The notes beneath the pieces are model-generated. The model did not search any database and was not told the origin of the DNA. It worked only from the letters and a program-made list of their open reading frames with translations. Source: Vibrio xiamenensis (GTDB taxonomy: Bacteria > Pseudomonadota > Gammaproteobacteria > Enterobacterales > Vibrionaceae). From it: 64,000 bases of DNA. Shown here piece after piece: positions 44,607 through 53,869 of the stretch. Made by a program: the position numbers and the translations under genes. The stretch is from assembly GCF_900100015.1 (NCBI RefSeq), contig NZ_FNDD01000027.1:17769-81768 (forward strand). The letters are read 5' to 3'. The stretch's first letter is position 1; the number at the start of each line of letters is the position of its first letter.

Positions 44607-45526
44607 ACAAAGCCAAATACTATTTAAACCATAGTCTTGTCACGCTACTGCCAACCAAATTGCTGCGTTGGCAAGCGAAGCAGATGTTGTCTCACGCGAG
44701 TCAACAAGAGAAAGACGCTATCCAGCAGCGTATTGATTATTATAATAAAGTGTCTCATCCGTTTACGCTTGATCGCACCAAGTCCACCAACGTAAAGTCA
44801 TTCCATAAAACCGGTGGCACCACCTATTATTTTGATCTCTACAAAGTGGTGAAATGCTTCGCCGACCATCTGCGCTTTAGTTATATCAATGGCGATGTCG
44901 TCGATGTGCCGTCGCAACCAAGTTTTGTTAAAAGCCGCCCAATTGCTGGTGATAACCAAAACGCAGTGCTACTCAAACTCAATGCCATACGCCATTATCG
45001 GTTTGTCGACGACAAGCTCGCGTTCAAAGATAAGCGCGATCTGCTTGTTTGGCGAGGCTCTGGGTTTCGTCCTAACCGCCGGCTGCTACTAGACACATTA
45101 TTTGGCCATCCTCAATGTGACATCGGCAGAACAGATACCAAAAAAGGCGAACAGCCCGAATTCGTTGTTCCGAAAATGAGCATCGAAGAGCAGCTCAAGT
45201 ACAAGTTTATTCTCAGCTTAGAAGGTAAAGATGTAGCGACCAACCTCAAGTGGATCATGTCGTCAAATTCTCTTTGTATAACGCCAAAACTACGTTACGA
45301 AACATGGTTTATGGAAGGTAAGCTTGAAGCAGGTGTGCACTACGTTGAAGTCAAAGATGATTTTTCCGATCTGATCGAAAAGATGAATTACTACCTAGAA
45401 CACCAAGATGAAGCGCTAGACATCATCGCCAACGCCAATGCTTGGGTCGCGCAATTCAAAAATGAAAAGCGCGAAAAACTGATTGCTCTGAAAGTCGCGA
45501 AAAAATACTTTACACTCGCGGAGTAA
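44603..45526 (+). CDS. GT90 (LpsA/CAP10-like) glycosyltransferase
   Basis: 307 residues with the GT90 pattern: IAGDNQNAVLLKLNAIRHY, LVWRGSGFRPNRRLLL, FILSLEGKDVATNLKWIMSS and CITPKLRYETWFMEGKL followed by HYVEVKDDFSDL. In bacteria such proteins (LpsA family) add sugars to LPS core or outer core. The specific sugar is unknown. Start ATG overlaps the coaD stop, so it ends the operon begun at 41228. It converges with the next gene after 7 bp. Confidence 0.8.
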   Translation: MNKAKYYLNHSLVTLLPTKLLRWQAKQMLSHASQQEKDAIQQRIDYYNKVSHPFTLDRTKSTNVKSFHKTGGTTYYFDLYKVVKCFADHLRFSYINGDVVDVPSQPSFVKSRPIAGDNQNAVLLKLNAIRHYRFVDDKLAFKDKRDLLVWRGSGFRPNRRLLLDTLFGHPQCDIGRTDTKKGEQPEFVVPKMSIEEQLKYKFILSLEGKDVATNLKWIMSSNSLCITPKLRYETWFMEGKLEAGVHYVEVKDDFSDLIEKMNYYLEHQDEALDIIANANAWVAQFKNEKREKLIALKVAKKYFTLAE

Positions 45527-45533
45527 ATCTCGC

Positions 45534-46391
45534 TTAGGCAAACGAGAGCGAAAAATATTCTACGGTATTTCTCATTTGGGCATCATTGCCGCCCTGATGA
45601 ACATTATACAGAGCTAAACCACGACGTTTGGTATTTAACGTTAAAATCGCTGGCGGATTGGAATCGTGGCAGTCTTCTACCTGATGAGCAAGGTAGCCGT
45701 TTGAAAGGGTCAAGCACTTAAACCATAAGTCATCGGCAAACGCACACAGAGACATGAACTCTTTGCTTTGTTTCTCTAGGTTCTTTAAAGAGGCGAACGG
45801 ATACAAGACGCCAGCGACACCTGTTGGCAAAAACCTTTCATTATCAAATACATCTTTCCACTCGCGGTAGGGTTGCAGCTGACCATCGGCATTGAGGCTG
45901 ATGGTATGGCCTCGATAAGCGATAACCTTATCCGGATGCTGCTGCGCCCCCTCTAACAACTTAGCAAGCCAGGTTTCTGAATAGAATACATCATCATCAG
46001 CCGTCACTAGACTCGCTTCAGTGTTACCTGAATTGAAGTGTTCCAAATAGGAGTAATAGAGCTTTTTGTACGAACGTAAATCTTGGTCAACTAACTCAAT
46101 TCTTAACCCGCGCTTTTGCAAACGCGATAAACTCTTCGGTATACCACTTTGCTTAATATCTTCACGATAGAGATACAAAGTAATCGAGCTCATATCCGCA
46201 GACTGGCGCATGATCGATTCAATCGTGAAATAAACCTTATCAATACGCTTACCGTAACTCGTCAGTGACACATGAACATTAGCGCTTGGGTCAAATGTTC
46301 TTGGCTGTTGTTGGGTTCTATTTGCCCACCACATTTCAAACATAAGTTTTGCTGACGGAAGTTTCTTTTTAATTTTTTTATAGACTTTCAT
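45534..46391 (-). CDS. glycosyltransferase family A (GT2-like) protein
   Basis: 285 residues with a GT-A type core: VSLTSYGKRIDKVYFTIESI as the first strand/helix, LYREDI, and the metal-binding ASLVTADDDVFYSETWL (DDD) near residue 130, then GHTISLNADGQ and CAFADDLWFKCLTL. Proteins of this sort occur in surface polysaccharide loci and often act late in core or O-antigen decoration. No substrate can be given. It is monocistronic, opposite to the core operon, with a 226-bp AT-rich upstream region. Confidence 0.72.
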   Translation of the reverse strand: MKVYKKIKKKLPSAKLMFEMWWANRTQQQPRTFDPSANVHVSLTSYGKRIDKVYFTIESIMRQSADMSSITLYLYREDIKQSGIPKSLSRLQKRGLRIELVDQDLRSYKKLYYSYLEHFNSGNTEASLVTADDDVFYSETWLAKLLEGAQQHPDKVIAYRGHTISLNADGQLQPYREWKDVFDNERFLPTGVAGVLYPFASLKNLEKQSKEFMSLCAFADDLWFKCLTLSNGYLAHQVEDCHDSNPPAILTLNTKRRGLALYNVHQGGNDAQMRNTVEYFSLSFA

Positions 46392-46617
46392 AACCAGAAA
46401 AGCAGTACCTAATAACCATTCTGGAAATAAAATACCATACGGTAAGAGCTAGATTAGCAGCATTTTGCAACTAGATGCATTAAGTGTTAAGCCGATCATA
46501 ATGGGTCGATTATTTTCACTAAATGCCATTTACACCGCAGATAAAAGGGCGATTGGATTTTATCTAATCAATCTTTAACTAATAAAATTAACAAACATCG
46601 AGCCTGAAACAGAAAAC

Positions 46618-47427
46618 CTATCTCTGACAATTCCCACAGAAAAACGTATTGCGCTGGCCGATTTTTAGCTCTTCAATCGGTTCGCCACATATTGGGCAGG
46701 GCTGACCCGCTTTGCCATACACTTGTAACTCTTGAGCGAAATACCCGGGTTTGCCATCGGCTTGGGCAAAATCTTTTAACGTTGTACCGCCTTGCGTAAT
46801 CGCTTTCGCCAGAACCGCCTTAATTTCTGCTACCAACACTTGCCATTCAGCCACTTTCACTTTCCCCGCTGAACGTTGAGGATGAATACGCGCGGTAAAG
46901 AGCGATTCGTTGGCGTAGATATTTCCCACTCCAACCACCACGTGGTTATCCATAATGAATTGCTTAATCGCAACCTTTTTGCCCTTTGCGCGGTCGCTAA
47001 ACGTTTGTACTGAGAAATCGTCCGTCAAAGGCTCAGGGCCGAGTTTTTCAAATACAGTATGCTGCTTATCAACATCGCACCATAACCAGGCGCCAAAGCG
47101 GCGAGGATCGTTGTAACGCAGTACTTTTCCATTACTTAAGGTGAGATCGACGTGATCATGCTTACCAGCAGGTAAAGCCGCATCAAGCACTCGCAGCGAA
47201 CCTGACATACCCAAATGCACAATGGCGCAGCCTTGGTCTGTTTCAATCAAAAGATATTTGGCGCGGCGAGAAATGGCGCGAATGGTTTGTCCCTGTAATT
47301 GCTGTAATTCAGCAGGGATCGGCCAACGCAACTTGGGCGTACGAAAGGTGAGTGATTGAATTTTTTGACCAACTAAATGCGGGGTAATCCCCATTCGGCT
47401 GACTTCGACTTCTGGTAATTCAGGCAT
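46618..47427 (-). CDS. mutM: formamidopyrimidine-DNA glycosylase
   Basis: Removes 8-oxoguanine and FaPy lesions and cleaves abasic DNA. The 269 residues start MPELPEVEV, with catalytic Pro2 and Glu3 (after Met removal P1/E2), have the conserved Lys in LGMSGSLRV, the HhH2TH region around NIYANESLF, and end with a C-terminal zinc finger CPIC-x16-CGNC. All key residues are present. An inverted repeat TTTTAGGCTG / CAGCCTAAAA (47444-47492) lies just upstream. Confidence 0.97.
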   Translation of the reverse strand: MPELPEVEVSRMGITPHLVGQKIQSLTFRTPKLRWPIPAELQQLQGQTIRAISRRAKYLLIETDQGCAIVHLGMSGSLRVLDAALPAGKHDHVDLTLSNGKVLRYNDPRRFGAWLWCDVDKQHTVFEKLGPEPLTDDFSVQTFSDRAKGKKVAIKQFIMDNHVVVGVGNIYANESLFTARIHPQRSAGKVKVAEWQVLVAEIKAVLAKAITQGGTTLKDFAQADGKPGYFAQELQVYGKAGQPCPICGEPIEELKIGQRNTFFCGNCQR

Positions 47428-47517
47428 GCGACTATCACTTTGTTTTTAGGCTGAATATAACGTCATTTAGCATAACGCCTTACAGCCTAAAATGCGAAAG
47501 CTAAGCCAACTAACACG

Positions 47518-48012
47518 CTATGGATGTTTGGTTTGTGTCGGAAAGAGATCGCTTGGCTGCGCCGTCACCGCGACCCAAGCATTCATACCATTTTTCATCA
47601 GCCAAAATTTAGGACTGTAGTAGATGGTGACGCGCTGCGGTTCATCTTGATTACGGTACCAAGCTTCAATGGTTTGCGGGCCTTCAAGGCTAGGTTCAAG
47701 CTGTTCAAATGTCGTTTGATCAATGCGCGTACCGACTAAATTTTGCCAGCGCTGGGCCATCGCTGCCGGGGTATCTTTAATCGCAAAGTTCGCGCGCCAC
47801 TGACCATCTTTGCGCTCTAACACGCCGTGGTTAAAATGCAACGCGGTTAATTCAGCATTAGCCATCAAAACTCGAGGCGTTTCAGTTTGCTCTGGCTGAT
47901 CAATCAGATAGGTTTTGATCAATGTCGGCAAATTTATCAAGCCGATAAAACCAATAATGCACAGAATTAGAATGTTGTTCCAGCGACGACGCCGAGCAGG
48001 TGGCACACGCAT
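47518..48012 (-). CDS. conserved single-span membrane protein, function unknown
   Basis: A 164-residue protein with an Arg-rich N-terminus (RVPPARRRRWNN), one membrane helix at about 14-32, and a soluble domain expected outside the cytoplasm. The soluble part contains WYRNQDEPQRVTIYYSPKFWL. Homologues appear at this place next to mutM in Vibrio, but I know no function. It ends 90 bp before the mutM start and follows the rpmB-rpmG terminator. Confidence 0.7.
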   Translation of the reverse strand: MRVPPARRRRWNNILILCIIGFIGLINLPTLIKTYLIDQPEQTETPRVLMANAELTALHFNHGVLERKDGQWRANFAIKDTPAAMAQRWQNLVGTRIDQTTFEQLEPSLEGPQTIEAWYRNQDEPQRVTIYYSPKFWLMKNGMNAWVAVTAQPSDLFPTQTKHP

Positions 48013-48196
48013 AGTCAGTCCTTTTAGTAATGGCTGAGCAGGAGTATATGAAATTGCGCGTCAGGGTGCGATGTTCTTATCACTGCGAATGTAAGCAAAG
48101 ATGAACCGCCGTCCAATTTCTGCGTAAGTCGAAATAGTGAGTCAATTAAGTCTTAGGTGAGGGGTGTTTTTTTACTTCACTTTTATGCAGGCAATA

Positions 48197-48224
48197 AAAA
48201 ACCCAACTCGAAAGTTGGGTTTTA
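48197..48224 (-). terminator. intrinsic terminator of rpmB-rpmG
   Basis: An 8-bp GC-containing stem ACCCAACT / AGTTGGGT with a CGAA tetraloop extends through A/T pairs to about 12 bp and is followed by a T run in the minus-strand direction. It lies 27-54 bp after the rpmG stop. Confidence 0.88.
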
Positions 48225-48250
48225 TACAAGCTGCAAAGAATAGCAATCAA

Positions 48251-48418
48251 TTACTTGATTTTCGCTTCTTTGTATACAACGTGCTGGCGAACTACTGGAT
48301 CAAACTTTTTGATCTCAAATTTGCCTGGCATGTTGCGTTTGTTCTTGTCAGTTGTGTAGAAGTGACCAGTACCTGCAGAAGATACTAGACGGATTTTCTC
48401 ACGAATGCCTTTAGCCAT
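48251..48418 (-). CDS. rpmG: 50S ribosomal protein L33
   Basis: Reading the minus strand from ATG 48418 gives 55 residues, MAKGIREKIRLVSSAGTGHF followed by YTTDKNKRNMPGKFEIKKFD and ending KEAKIK, a clear L33. It lacks the CxxC zinc pair of the C+ form, so it is the zinc-independent type. It lies 13 bp after rpmB, from which it is co-transcribed. Confidence 0.97.
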   Translation of the reverse strand: MAKGIREKIRLVSSAGTGHFYTTDKNKRNMPGKFEIKKFDPVVRQHVVYKEAKIK

Positions 48419-48431
48419 TGTTTAATTCCTC

Positions 48432-48668
48432 TTAAACGTTTTCGCCACGTGCACGGATATCAACAAGAACAGCATCGATGCCTTTCTTATCAATAATACG
48501 CATGCCTTTAGCAGTTAGACGTAGTTTAACAAAACGTTTTTCGCTCTCTACCCAGAAACGATGAGTTTGTAGGTTCGGCAGAAAACGACGCTTAGTAGCA
48601 TTTCGTGCGTGTGAACGGTTGTTACCCGTTACTGGACGCTTACCAGTTACTTGGCATACTCGGGACAT
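48432..48668 (-). CDS. rpmB: 50S ribosomal protein L28
   Basis: A 78-residue L28 beginning MSRVCQVTGKRPVTGNNRSH. ATG 48668 is preferred because GGAGAAG lies about 7 bp upstream. An in-frame TTG five codons earlier is not needed. It forms an operon with rpmG and is preceded by a strong sigma-70 promoter. Confidence 0.97.
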   Translation of the reverse strand: MSRVCQVTGKRPVTGNNRSHARNATKRRFLPNLQTHRFWVESEKRFVKLRLTAKGMRIIDKKGIDAVLVDIRARGENV

Positions 48669-48795
48669 GAATGTCTTCTCCAAATCGTTTCAGCTCGATA
48701 TCAACCTTGGTGGCCGAACCTCTCTATTGCTAAAGAATAAGTTAGAGGTTTAAAACCATTATGGAAAATCCATACAAGGCTATCAAAGGTCGCGC

Positions 48796-48824
48796 ATTAT
48801 ACTAACTTGACTAGCATTGCTCAA
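48796..48824 (-). promoter_or_regulatory. sigma-70 promoter of rpmB-rpmG
   Basis: On the minus strand TTGAGC (48819-48824), 17 bp, then TATAAT (48796-48801) gives a near-consensus promoter about 130 bp before rpmB. A GCGCG discriminator follows the -10, typical of stringently controlled ribosomal promoters. Confidence 0.8.
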
Positions 48825-48843
48825 GACCCGCACAGATCCTTTT

Positions 48844-49270
48844 TCTCGAAAATCGAGATCTTTTTTTAACCGGAGCTGATTATAAGTTAAAAAATGTCGG
48901 AGGATTGTAGCAGAATTCAGCCTATGAACAACTAAAATGTGGCGTCATCCTCATTAGTCACAGCAATCCTTGCTTGAGAAGGTAATCAGTTCAAGTAAAA
49001 CGCGCTACTATTCACTCGGTTATTTCGTTTTAAATAAAGAATTAAATCATTAACAATCAAATAATTAACAACAATAACTCTGGCAAACCGATCTCTAAAA
49101 ATGAATCTTGATGCTAAGCGATAAATAAAACAAAATACTTCGATTTTTTGTGCTTAAAAAGCCAAGATGACTCCATAAATGACGCATTTTTATCCACCTT
49201 GAATGCGATCCAATTGGTCGCACCAAAATGGCTATCGCGATCCTAGAAAATAAAATAAAAAATAATCAAT
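48844..49270. other. AT-rich gap between the rpmB promoter and radC
   Basis: No gene is supported in about 430 bp. The left edge holds a small plus-strand hairpin TCTCGA-AAA-TCGAGA followed by TCTTTTTTT, terminator-like but with no known plus-strand transcript entering it. Near 49187-49203 there is GCGATCCAATTGGTCGC, a short palindrome without a T tail. No clear radC terminator was seen. Confidence 0.4.
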
Positions 49271-49945
49271 TTATATCCAACCTCGCTCGGCAAAAGAGAC
49301 CTCTTCACCGTCACCGACCACAAAATGATCCAATACACGAATATCCACCAGCGCCAATGCGTCACTAATTCGCCGTGTAATACGCCGATCGGCTTGGCTG
49401 GGTTCAGCAATACCAGACGGATGATTATGCGCCAGAATCACAGCGGCGCAGTTATGATCCAGCGCGCGTTTCACCACCTCTCGCGGATACACCGACGCCG
49501 CATCAATGGTGCCTTCAAACAGAATTTCATCATTAATGACCCGATGCTGATTATCCAGATACAGAACATAGAAGGCTTCACGATGGCGATCGCGCAGTAA
49601 ACTCGAAAGATATAACTTGGTTTGCTGTGGGCTAGTCAGCGCGTCACCACGCTTGAGCGTTTCGCTTAAGTAGCGCTGCGTCATCTCCAGCACCGCTTGC
49701 AATTGTACGTATTTCGCCTCGCCAAGTCCTTTATGACGACAAAACTCCTGTTGAGATGCCGAAAACAACCCGCGTAAAGACCCTGCGTCTTTAATCAGGT
49801 GATCGGCCAGTTGCAGCACATTCATTCCTTGTGTTCCGGTGCGCAGAAAAATCGCCAGTAGCTCAGCATCGGTGAGCGATTGTGGCCCATGAGACAACAG
49901 TTTTTCCCTTGGCAACGATTCATTGGGCAAGCGCTTTAAGCTCAT
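49271..49945 (-). CDS. radC: RadC family JAB/MPN-domain protein
   Basis: 224 residues: an N-terminal helix-hairpin-helix-like part (LTDAELLAIFLRTGT) and a C-terminal JAB1/MPN metalloprotease-like domain with the JAMM-type pattern in AAVILAHNHPSGIAEPSQAD (HxH and downstream Asp). Despite the name, a role in DNA repair is not established for the E. coli protein. Its neighbours (rpmB-rpmG and coaBC) are those of other gammaproteobacteria, with a chemoreceptor gene inserted between radC and coaBC as in V. cholerae. Confidence 0.93.
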   Translation of the reverse strand: MSLKRLPNESLPREKLLSHGPQSLTDAELLAIFLRTGTQGMNVLQLADHLIKDAGSLRGLFSASQQEFCRHKGLGEAKYVQLQAVLEMTQRYLSETLKRGDALTSPQQTKLYLSSLLRDRHREAFYVLYLDNQHRVINDEILFEGTIDAASVYPREVVKRALDHNCAAVILAHNHPSGIAEPSQADRRITRRISDALALVDIRVLDHFVVGDGEEVSFAERGWI

Positions 49946-49988
49946 GGCTTAGCCTCATGTGATAGTTAGTTGCCTTATTTCACGCAAT

Positions 49989-50022
49989 AAAAAGCGAAAG
50001 TCGATAAAGACTTTCGCTTTTT
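49989..50022 (-). terminator. intrinsic terminator of the chemoreceptor gene
   Basis: A 14-bp perfect stem AAAAAGCGAAAGTC / GACTTTCGCTTTTT around a 6-nt loop lies 39 bp after the chemoreceptor stop. It ends in T5 on the plus strand and in a comparable T run on the minus strand. Confidence 0.88.
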
Positions 50023-50060
50023 CCAATCTTGCAAAGAACTTGATGTAATTGACAGTTTAA

Positions 50061-51728
50061 TCAGAGTTTAAAGTTACCCACCAAACCGTGCATTTCAGAG
50101 CCAGATTGCGATAAGGTCGTGCCCACCGCTTCGCACTGCTCAAGGGTCGCGCTAATTTCATTCACAATGTTCTGAATGTGGACCAGATTCTGATTGATAT
50201 CTTCAGAGACCGCGCTTTGCTGCTCAGCGGCAGAAGCGGTTTGAATGCCCATATCACGGATCATCTCAACCGATTGTTGTACTGAGGCCAACGTTTGGCG
50301 AATTTGTTCCGATTCCAACGCGGTTTTCTCACCACGCTCTTGGCTTGCCGCCATGGTGCTAACGGCTTTGGCAACGCCCGATTGTAACTGCTTAATCGTA
50401 TCGTTAATCTGCGCAGTGCTGGTTTGAGTGCGACTGGCGAGCAAACGTACTTCATCGGCGACCACCGCAAAACCGCGCCCTTGCTCGCCAGCACGCGCCG
50501 CTTCAATCGCGGCATTCAGCGCCAGCAAATTGGTCTGCTCAGCAATTTCACCAATCACATCCAATACCGTAGTAATTTGTTCAGTATGCTGACTTAATTG
50601 GGCAATCGCTTCCGACGTCAAGTTAACATCGTTAACCAGTAAGCCAATGCCATCAATTGCCTGATTGACTTCAAGCTGCGCATCCGCAATTTGGCCATTG
50701 GCGTTTTCAATCGCCTGAGCAGTCGCATTGGTGTTGTTGGCGACTTCCCTCGCCGTCATACTCATTTCAGTCACTGCCGTCACCACTTTATCGGTTTCTA
50801 AGCAGTGCTCTTGCATTTGCGAGTTCGCTTTTGAGCTTTGCTGTTCAAGCGTATCGGATGCCGTTTGAACCGTCTGGGCACTGGCGCGAATGTCGCGCAC
50901 CAGTGGATGCAACTTATCCATAAACTGGTTAAACGCCTTAGCCACTTCACCCACTTCATCGCGACTTTCAACGTTCAAACGCGCGGTTAAATCCCCACCA
51001 CCAGCAGCCACATCTTTAAGCGAATCCGCCACATGCTGCAGCGGCTTGATAGCTCGCGTTACAATCACGCTGACCAAAATACTGGTCACAAACAATCCGA
51101 GCAGCGAAATTCCCACTACCCAATACGTTTGCTGGCGCAGATTTTCGCTACGTTGTAAACGATACGCGGCAACTTGCTGATCAACATCATCAATGTAGAT
51201 ACCTGTCCCCAACACCCAATCCCATTTCGGCAAATATTCCGCATAACCAAGCTTGGGCGCCTGGGCGTTAATGGTCGGCTTATGCCATGAGAAATTTAAA
51301 AAGCCGTCGCCTTTCTTTGCGGCATCAATCAAACCCGCAATCACCGCCACGCCATTTTCATCTTTCATGCTATACAGATTTTTGCCTTCTAAATCCGGTT
51401 TAATCGCGTGTAAGGTGTTTACACCTTTGGAGTCATACGCAAAGAAATAGCCGTCACTGTCAAAGCGCATGGCTTTAAGAATATCTTTGGCCTGAGGTTT
51501 AAGTTCGCCATTTTTGTCTTGCTCATACAAAGGCTTAATCGCCGTCATCGCCATCATCATATAAGCTTTAAGCTCATTTTGACGCGAAGTCATCAGCTCT
51601 TGCCGATACTGCTTTAATTGGATTTCTAAGCTACGGGAATCATTGATGGTATAAACAGAAACGATCAGGGTAGTAATCAACAGTAGAGGAATTAATGTTA
51701 CAAGTAACAGCTTATTTCGACTTCTCAC
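50061..51728 (-). CDS. methyl-accepting chemotaxis protein with single Cache domain
   Basis: A membrane chemoreceptor of 555 residues: TM1 at about 7-27, a periplasmic sCache_2 domain (about 60-185, with GYFFAYDSKGVNTLHAIKP and WDWVLGTGIYIDDVD), TM2 at about 203-224, HAMP (about 225-280), and a signalling domain whose tip reads EIAEQTNLLALNAAIEAARA. sCache_2 domains often bind small organic acids, but the ligand is not predictable here. No CheB/CheR pentapeptide is seen at the C-terminus. Confidence 0.92.
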   Translation of the reverse strand: MRSRNKLLLVTLIPLLLITTLIVSVYTINDSRSLEIQLKQYRQELMTSRQNELKAYMMMAMTAIKPLYEQDKNGELKPQAKDILKAMRFDSDGYFFAYDSKGVNTLHAIKPDLEGKNLYSMKDENGVAVIAGLIDAAKKGDGFLNFSWHKPTINAQAPKLGYAEYLPKWDWVLGTGIYIDDVDQQVAAYRLQRSENLRQQTYWVVGISLLGLFVTSILVSVIVTRAIKPLQHVADSLKDVAAGGGDLTARLNVESRDEVGEVAKAFNQFMDKLHPLVRDIRASAQTVQTASDTLEQQSSKANSQMQEHCLETDKVVTAVTEMSMTAREVANNTNATAQAIENANGQIADAQLEVNQAIDGIGLLVNDVNLTSEAIAQLSQHTEQITTVLDVIGEIAEQTNLLALNAAIEAARAGEQGRGFAVVADEVRLLASRTQTSTAQINDTIKQLQSGVAKAVSTMAASQERGEKTALESEQIRQTLASVQQSVEMIRDMGIQTASAAEQQSAVSEDINQNLVHIQNIVNEISATLEQCEAVGTTLSQSGSEMHGLVGNFKL

Positions 51729-51926
51729 GGCAACCTCAAACGAAAGTTTAATTAAAGGTACATCATCCCATATATAGAAAATTTAACTGTGAGGTCGGCG
51801 GTCAATTTGCCATTTGTTCTGTAAGTTCGTCAATTTTCAGATACCTAACCACGCCCTTATTGCGATCATATTCAGACACCGACAGCAGTTGTGATAAAAT
51901 CTCCGCCAGAAATTTGGAGAGCACAT

Positions 51927-53135
51927 ATGCAAACTTTAGCCGGAAAAAAAATTCTACTCGGAATCAGTGGTGGCATCGCTGCCTATAAGTGCGCGGAACT
52001 CACTCGCCGCCTCATTGAACGTGGCGCTCAAGTGCAAGTGGTGATGACCAAAGCCGCCAAAGAATTTATTACCCCATTGACCATGCAAGCCGTTTCCGGT
52101 CGCCCGGTCGCAGACAGCCTGTTGGACCCAAGCGCCGAAGCCTCGATGAGCCATATTGAATCTGCCAAGTGGGCCGATTTGGTGCTACTTGCGCCTGCAA
52201 CCGCAGATTTGATCGCGCGAGTTGCCGCCGGTATGGGTAACGATCTGCTCAGCACGCTTATCCTTGCCACCGATGCGCCGGTTGCTGTTTCTCCGGCAAT
52301 GAATCAGCAGATGTATCGCAATATCGCCACCCAAGAGAACATTCAAACATTGGCGCGCCGCGGCATGATGATTTGGGGCCCAGGCGCTGGCGAACAAGCG
52401 TGTGGTGATGTTGGCCCTGGCAGAATGCTTGAGCCGATGGAACTCGTCGCCCACTGCGAAGCCTTCTTCGCCCCAAAGCCGCTGGCGGGTAAATCGATAG
52501 TTCTGACTGCAGGCCCAACTCGAGAAGCGATTGACCCGGTACGTTTTATCAGCAATCACAGCTCGGGCAAGATGGGATTTGCCCTCGCCGATCAAGCTAA
52601 GCGCCTTGGCGCTGACGTGACCCTAATTAGCGGCCCCGTCTCTTTAGCCACTCCAGCAGGCGTAACGCGAATTAATGTCGAAAGCGCTGAGCAGATGTAT
52701 CAAGCCGCAATGGAACATGCACCAAGCCATGATGTGTTTATCGGCTGCGCGGCGGTTGCCGACTATCGCCCGGCAAATATTGCGGAGCAAAAAATTAAGA
52801 AAACCGCCGACAATGACGCAATGACCATAAGCATGGTCAAAAACCCAGATATTGTGGCTTCCGTTGCGGCGCTCGAGACCGCTCGCCCGTTCACTGTGGG
52901 CTTTGCCGCCGAAACTCAGAATGTTGCGCAATACGCGAAAAGTAAGCTTGAAAACAAGCGATTAGATATGATTTGTGCCAACGATGTCTCAGTTGAAGGC
53001 CTAGGCTTTAATAGCAACGACAACATGATCACCGTATACTGGGAGAGTGGTGAGCAATCACTAACTCTTGCTTCCAAAGATGAAATCGCACAACAAATTT
53101 TATTATTGATTTCAGATAAGCTGAGTACAAATTAA
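51927..53135 (+). CDS. coaBC: bifunctional phosphopantothenoylcysteine decarboxylase/synthetase
   Basis: Two consecutive CoA steps. The 402 residues start MQTLAGKKILLGISGGIAAY with the FMN-binding CoaC domain (active-site His in EASMSHIESAKWADL, PAMNQQMY motif, substrate-recognition clamp GACGDVGPGRM-like EQACGDVGPGRM), followed by the CoaB domain (about 190-402, TAGPTREAIDPVRFISNHSSGKMG, AAVADYRP, KIKK). ATG 51927 is chosen because GGAG lies 7 bp upstream. An in-frame upstream start would add 12 unrelated residues. Confidence 0.96.
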   Translation: MQTLAGKKILLGISGGIAAYKCAELTRRLIERGAQVQVVMTKAAKEFITPLTMQAVSGRPVADSLLDPSAEASMSHIESAKWADLVLLAPATADLIARVAAGMGNDLLSTLILATDAPVAVSPAMNQQMYRNIATQENIQTLARRGMMIWGPGAGEQACGDVGPGRMLEPMELVAHCEAFFAPKPLAGKSIVLTAGPTREAIDPVRFISNHSSGKMGFALADQAKRLGADVTLISGPVSLATPAGVTRINVESAEQMYQAAMEHAPSHDVFIGCAAVADYRPANIAEQKIKKTADNDAMTISMVKNPDIVASVAALETARPFTVGFAAETQNVAQYAKSKLENKRLDMICANDVSVEGLGFNSNDNMITVYWESGEQSLTLASKDEIAQQILLLISDKLSTN

Positions 53136-53230
53136 CCATTTCATTTAAGTCAATTTATCATCTATCACTTAGGCCCAGACGCCCGCGTTTGGGTTGGGCT
53201 TAGGTGTGCAGTAATTAAAAGGGAAAGGTC

Positions 53231-53821
53231 ATGGTCGGTACAAAAAAATCCAATCGTCGGGAAGAAATTCTGCAAGCACTCGCCGAGATGTTAGAGTCTG
53301 CTGAAGGCGCATCAAGAATCACCACAGCTAAGCTCGCCAAACAAGTCGGCGTGTCGGAAGCTGCGCTGTATCGCCATTTCCCTAGCAAAGCTCGTATGTT
53401 TGAAGGGCTGATTGAATTTATCGAAGAGTCCTTGATGTCGCGTATTAACCGCATTTTGGATGAAGAGAAAGACACCCTGACCCGCATCCGTTTGGTACTG
53501 CAACTGATTTTGGCGTTTTCCGAGCGCAACCCAGGTTTAACCCGCATTTTGTCCGGCCATGCGCTAATGTTTGAAAATGAACGTCTTCGTGAGAGAATCA
53601 ACCAGCTGTTTGAGCGCATTGAAACCTCACTGCGTCAAATTTTACGCGAGCGTAAACTGCGTGAAAACAAATCTTTCCCAGTGGATGAAAACACCCTTGC
53701 CGCTCAACTTCTCGGTCAGGTTGAAGGCAGTTTGAACCGTTTTGTACGCTCTGATTTCAAATATCAACCGACAGACAATTTTGAAGAGTATTGGGCTTTG
53801 CTGAGCGCACAGATTCAGTAG
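53231..53821 (+). CDS. slmA: nucleoid occlusion factor SlmA
   Basis: A TetR-fold protein that binds chromosomal SBS sites and blocks FtsZ assembly over the nucleoid. The 196 residues have an N-terminal helix-turn-helix (about 12-55, TTAKLAKQVGVSEAALYRHF) and the SlmA-specific all-helical domain. The coaBC-slmA-(lpxL)-pyrE order supports the call. A GGAAAGG ribosome-binding site precedes ATG 53231. A 10-bp imperfect stem around the TTAGGCCCA...TGGGCTTAG segment (53168-53203) lies in the 95-bp gap after coaBC. Confidence 0.95.
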   Translation: MVGTKKSNRREEILQALAEMLESAEGASRITTAKLAKQVGVSEAALYRHFPSKARMFEGLIEFIEESLMSRINRILDEEKDTLTRIRLVLQLILAFSERNPGLTRILSGHALMFENERLRERINQLFERIETSLRQILRERKLRENKSFPVDENTLAAQLLGQVEGSLNRFVRSDFKYQPTDNFEEYWALLSAQIQ

Positions 53822-53869
53822 TTCTGAGCCAGCTGTTTTCAAAACCGTCTGCACAATACAAAAATCGTT

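Noticed and set aside
48844..48867. Plus-strand terminator-like hairpin with T7 near rpmB
   Set aside because: No plus-strand gene or promoter enters it; kept only as a remark in the gap entry.
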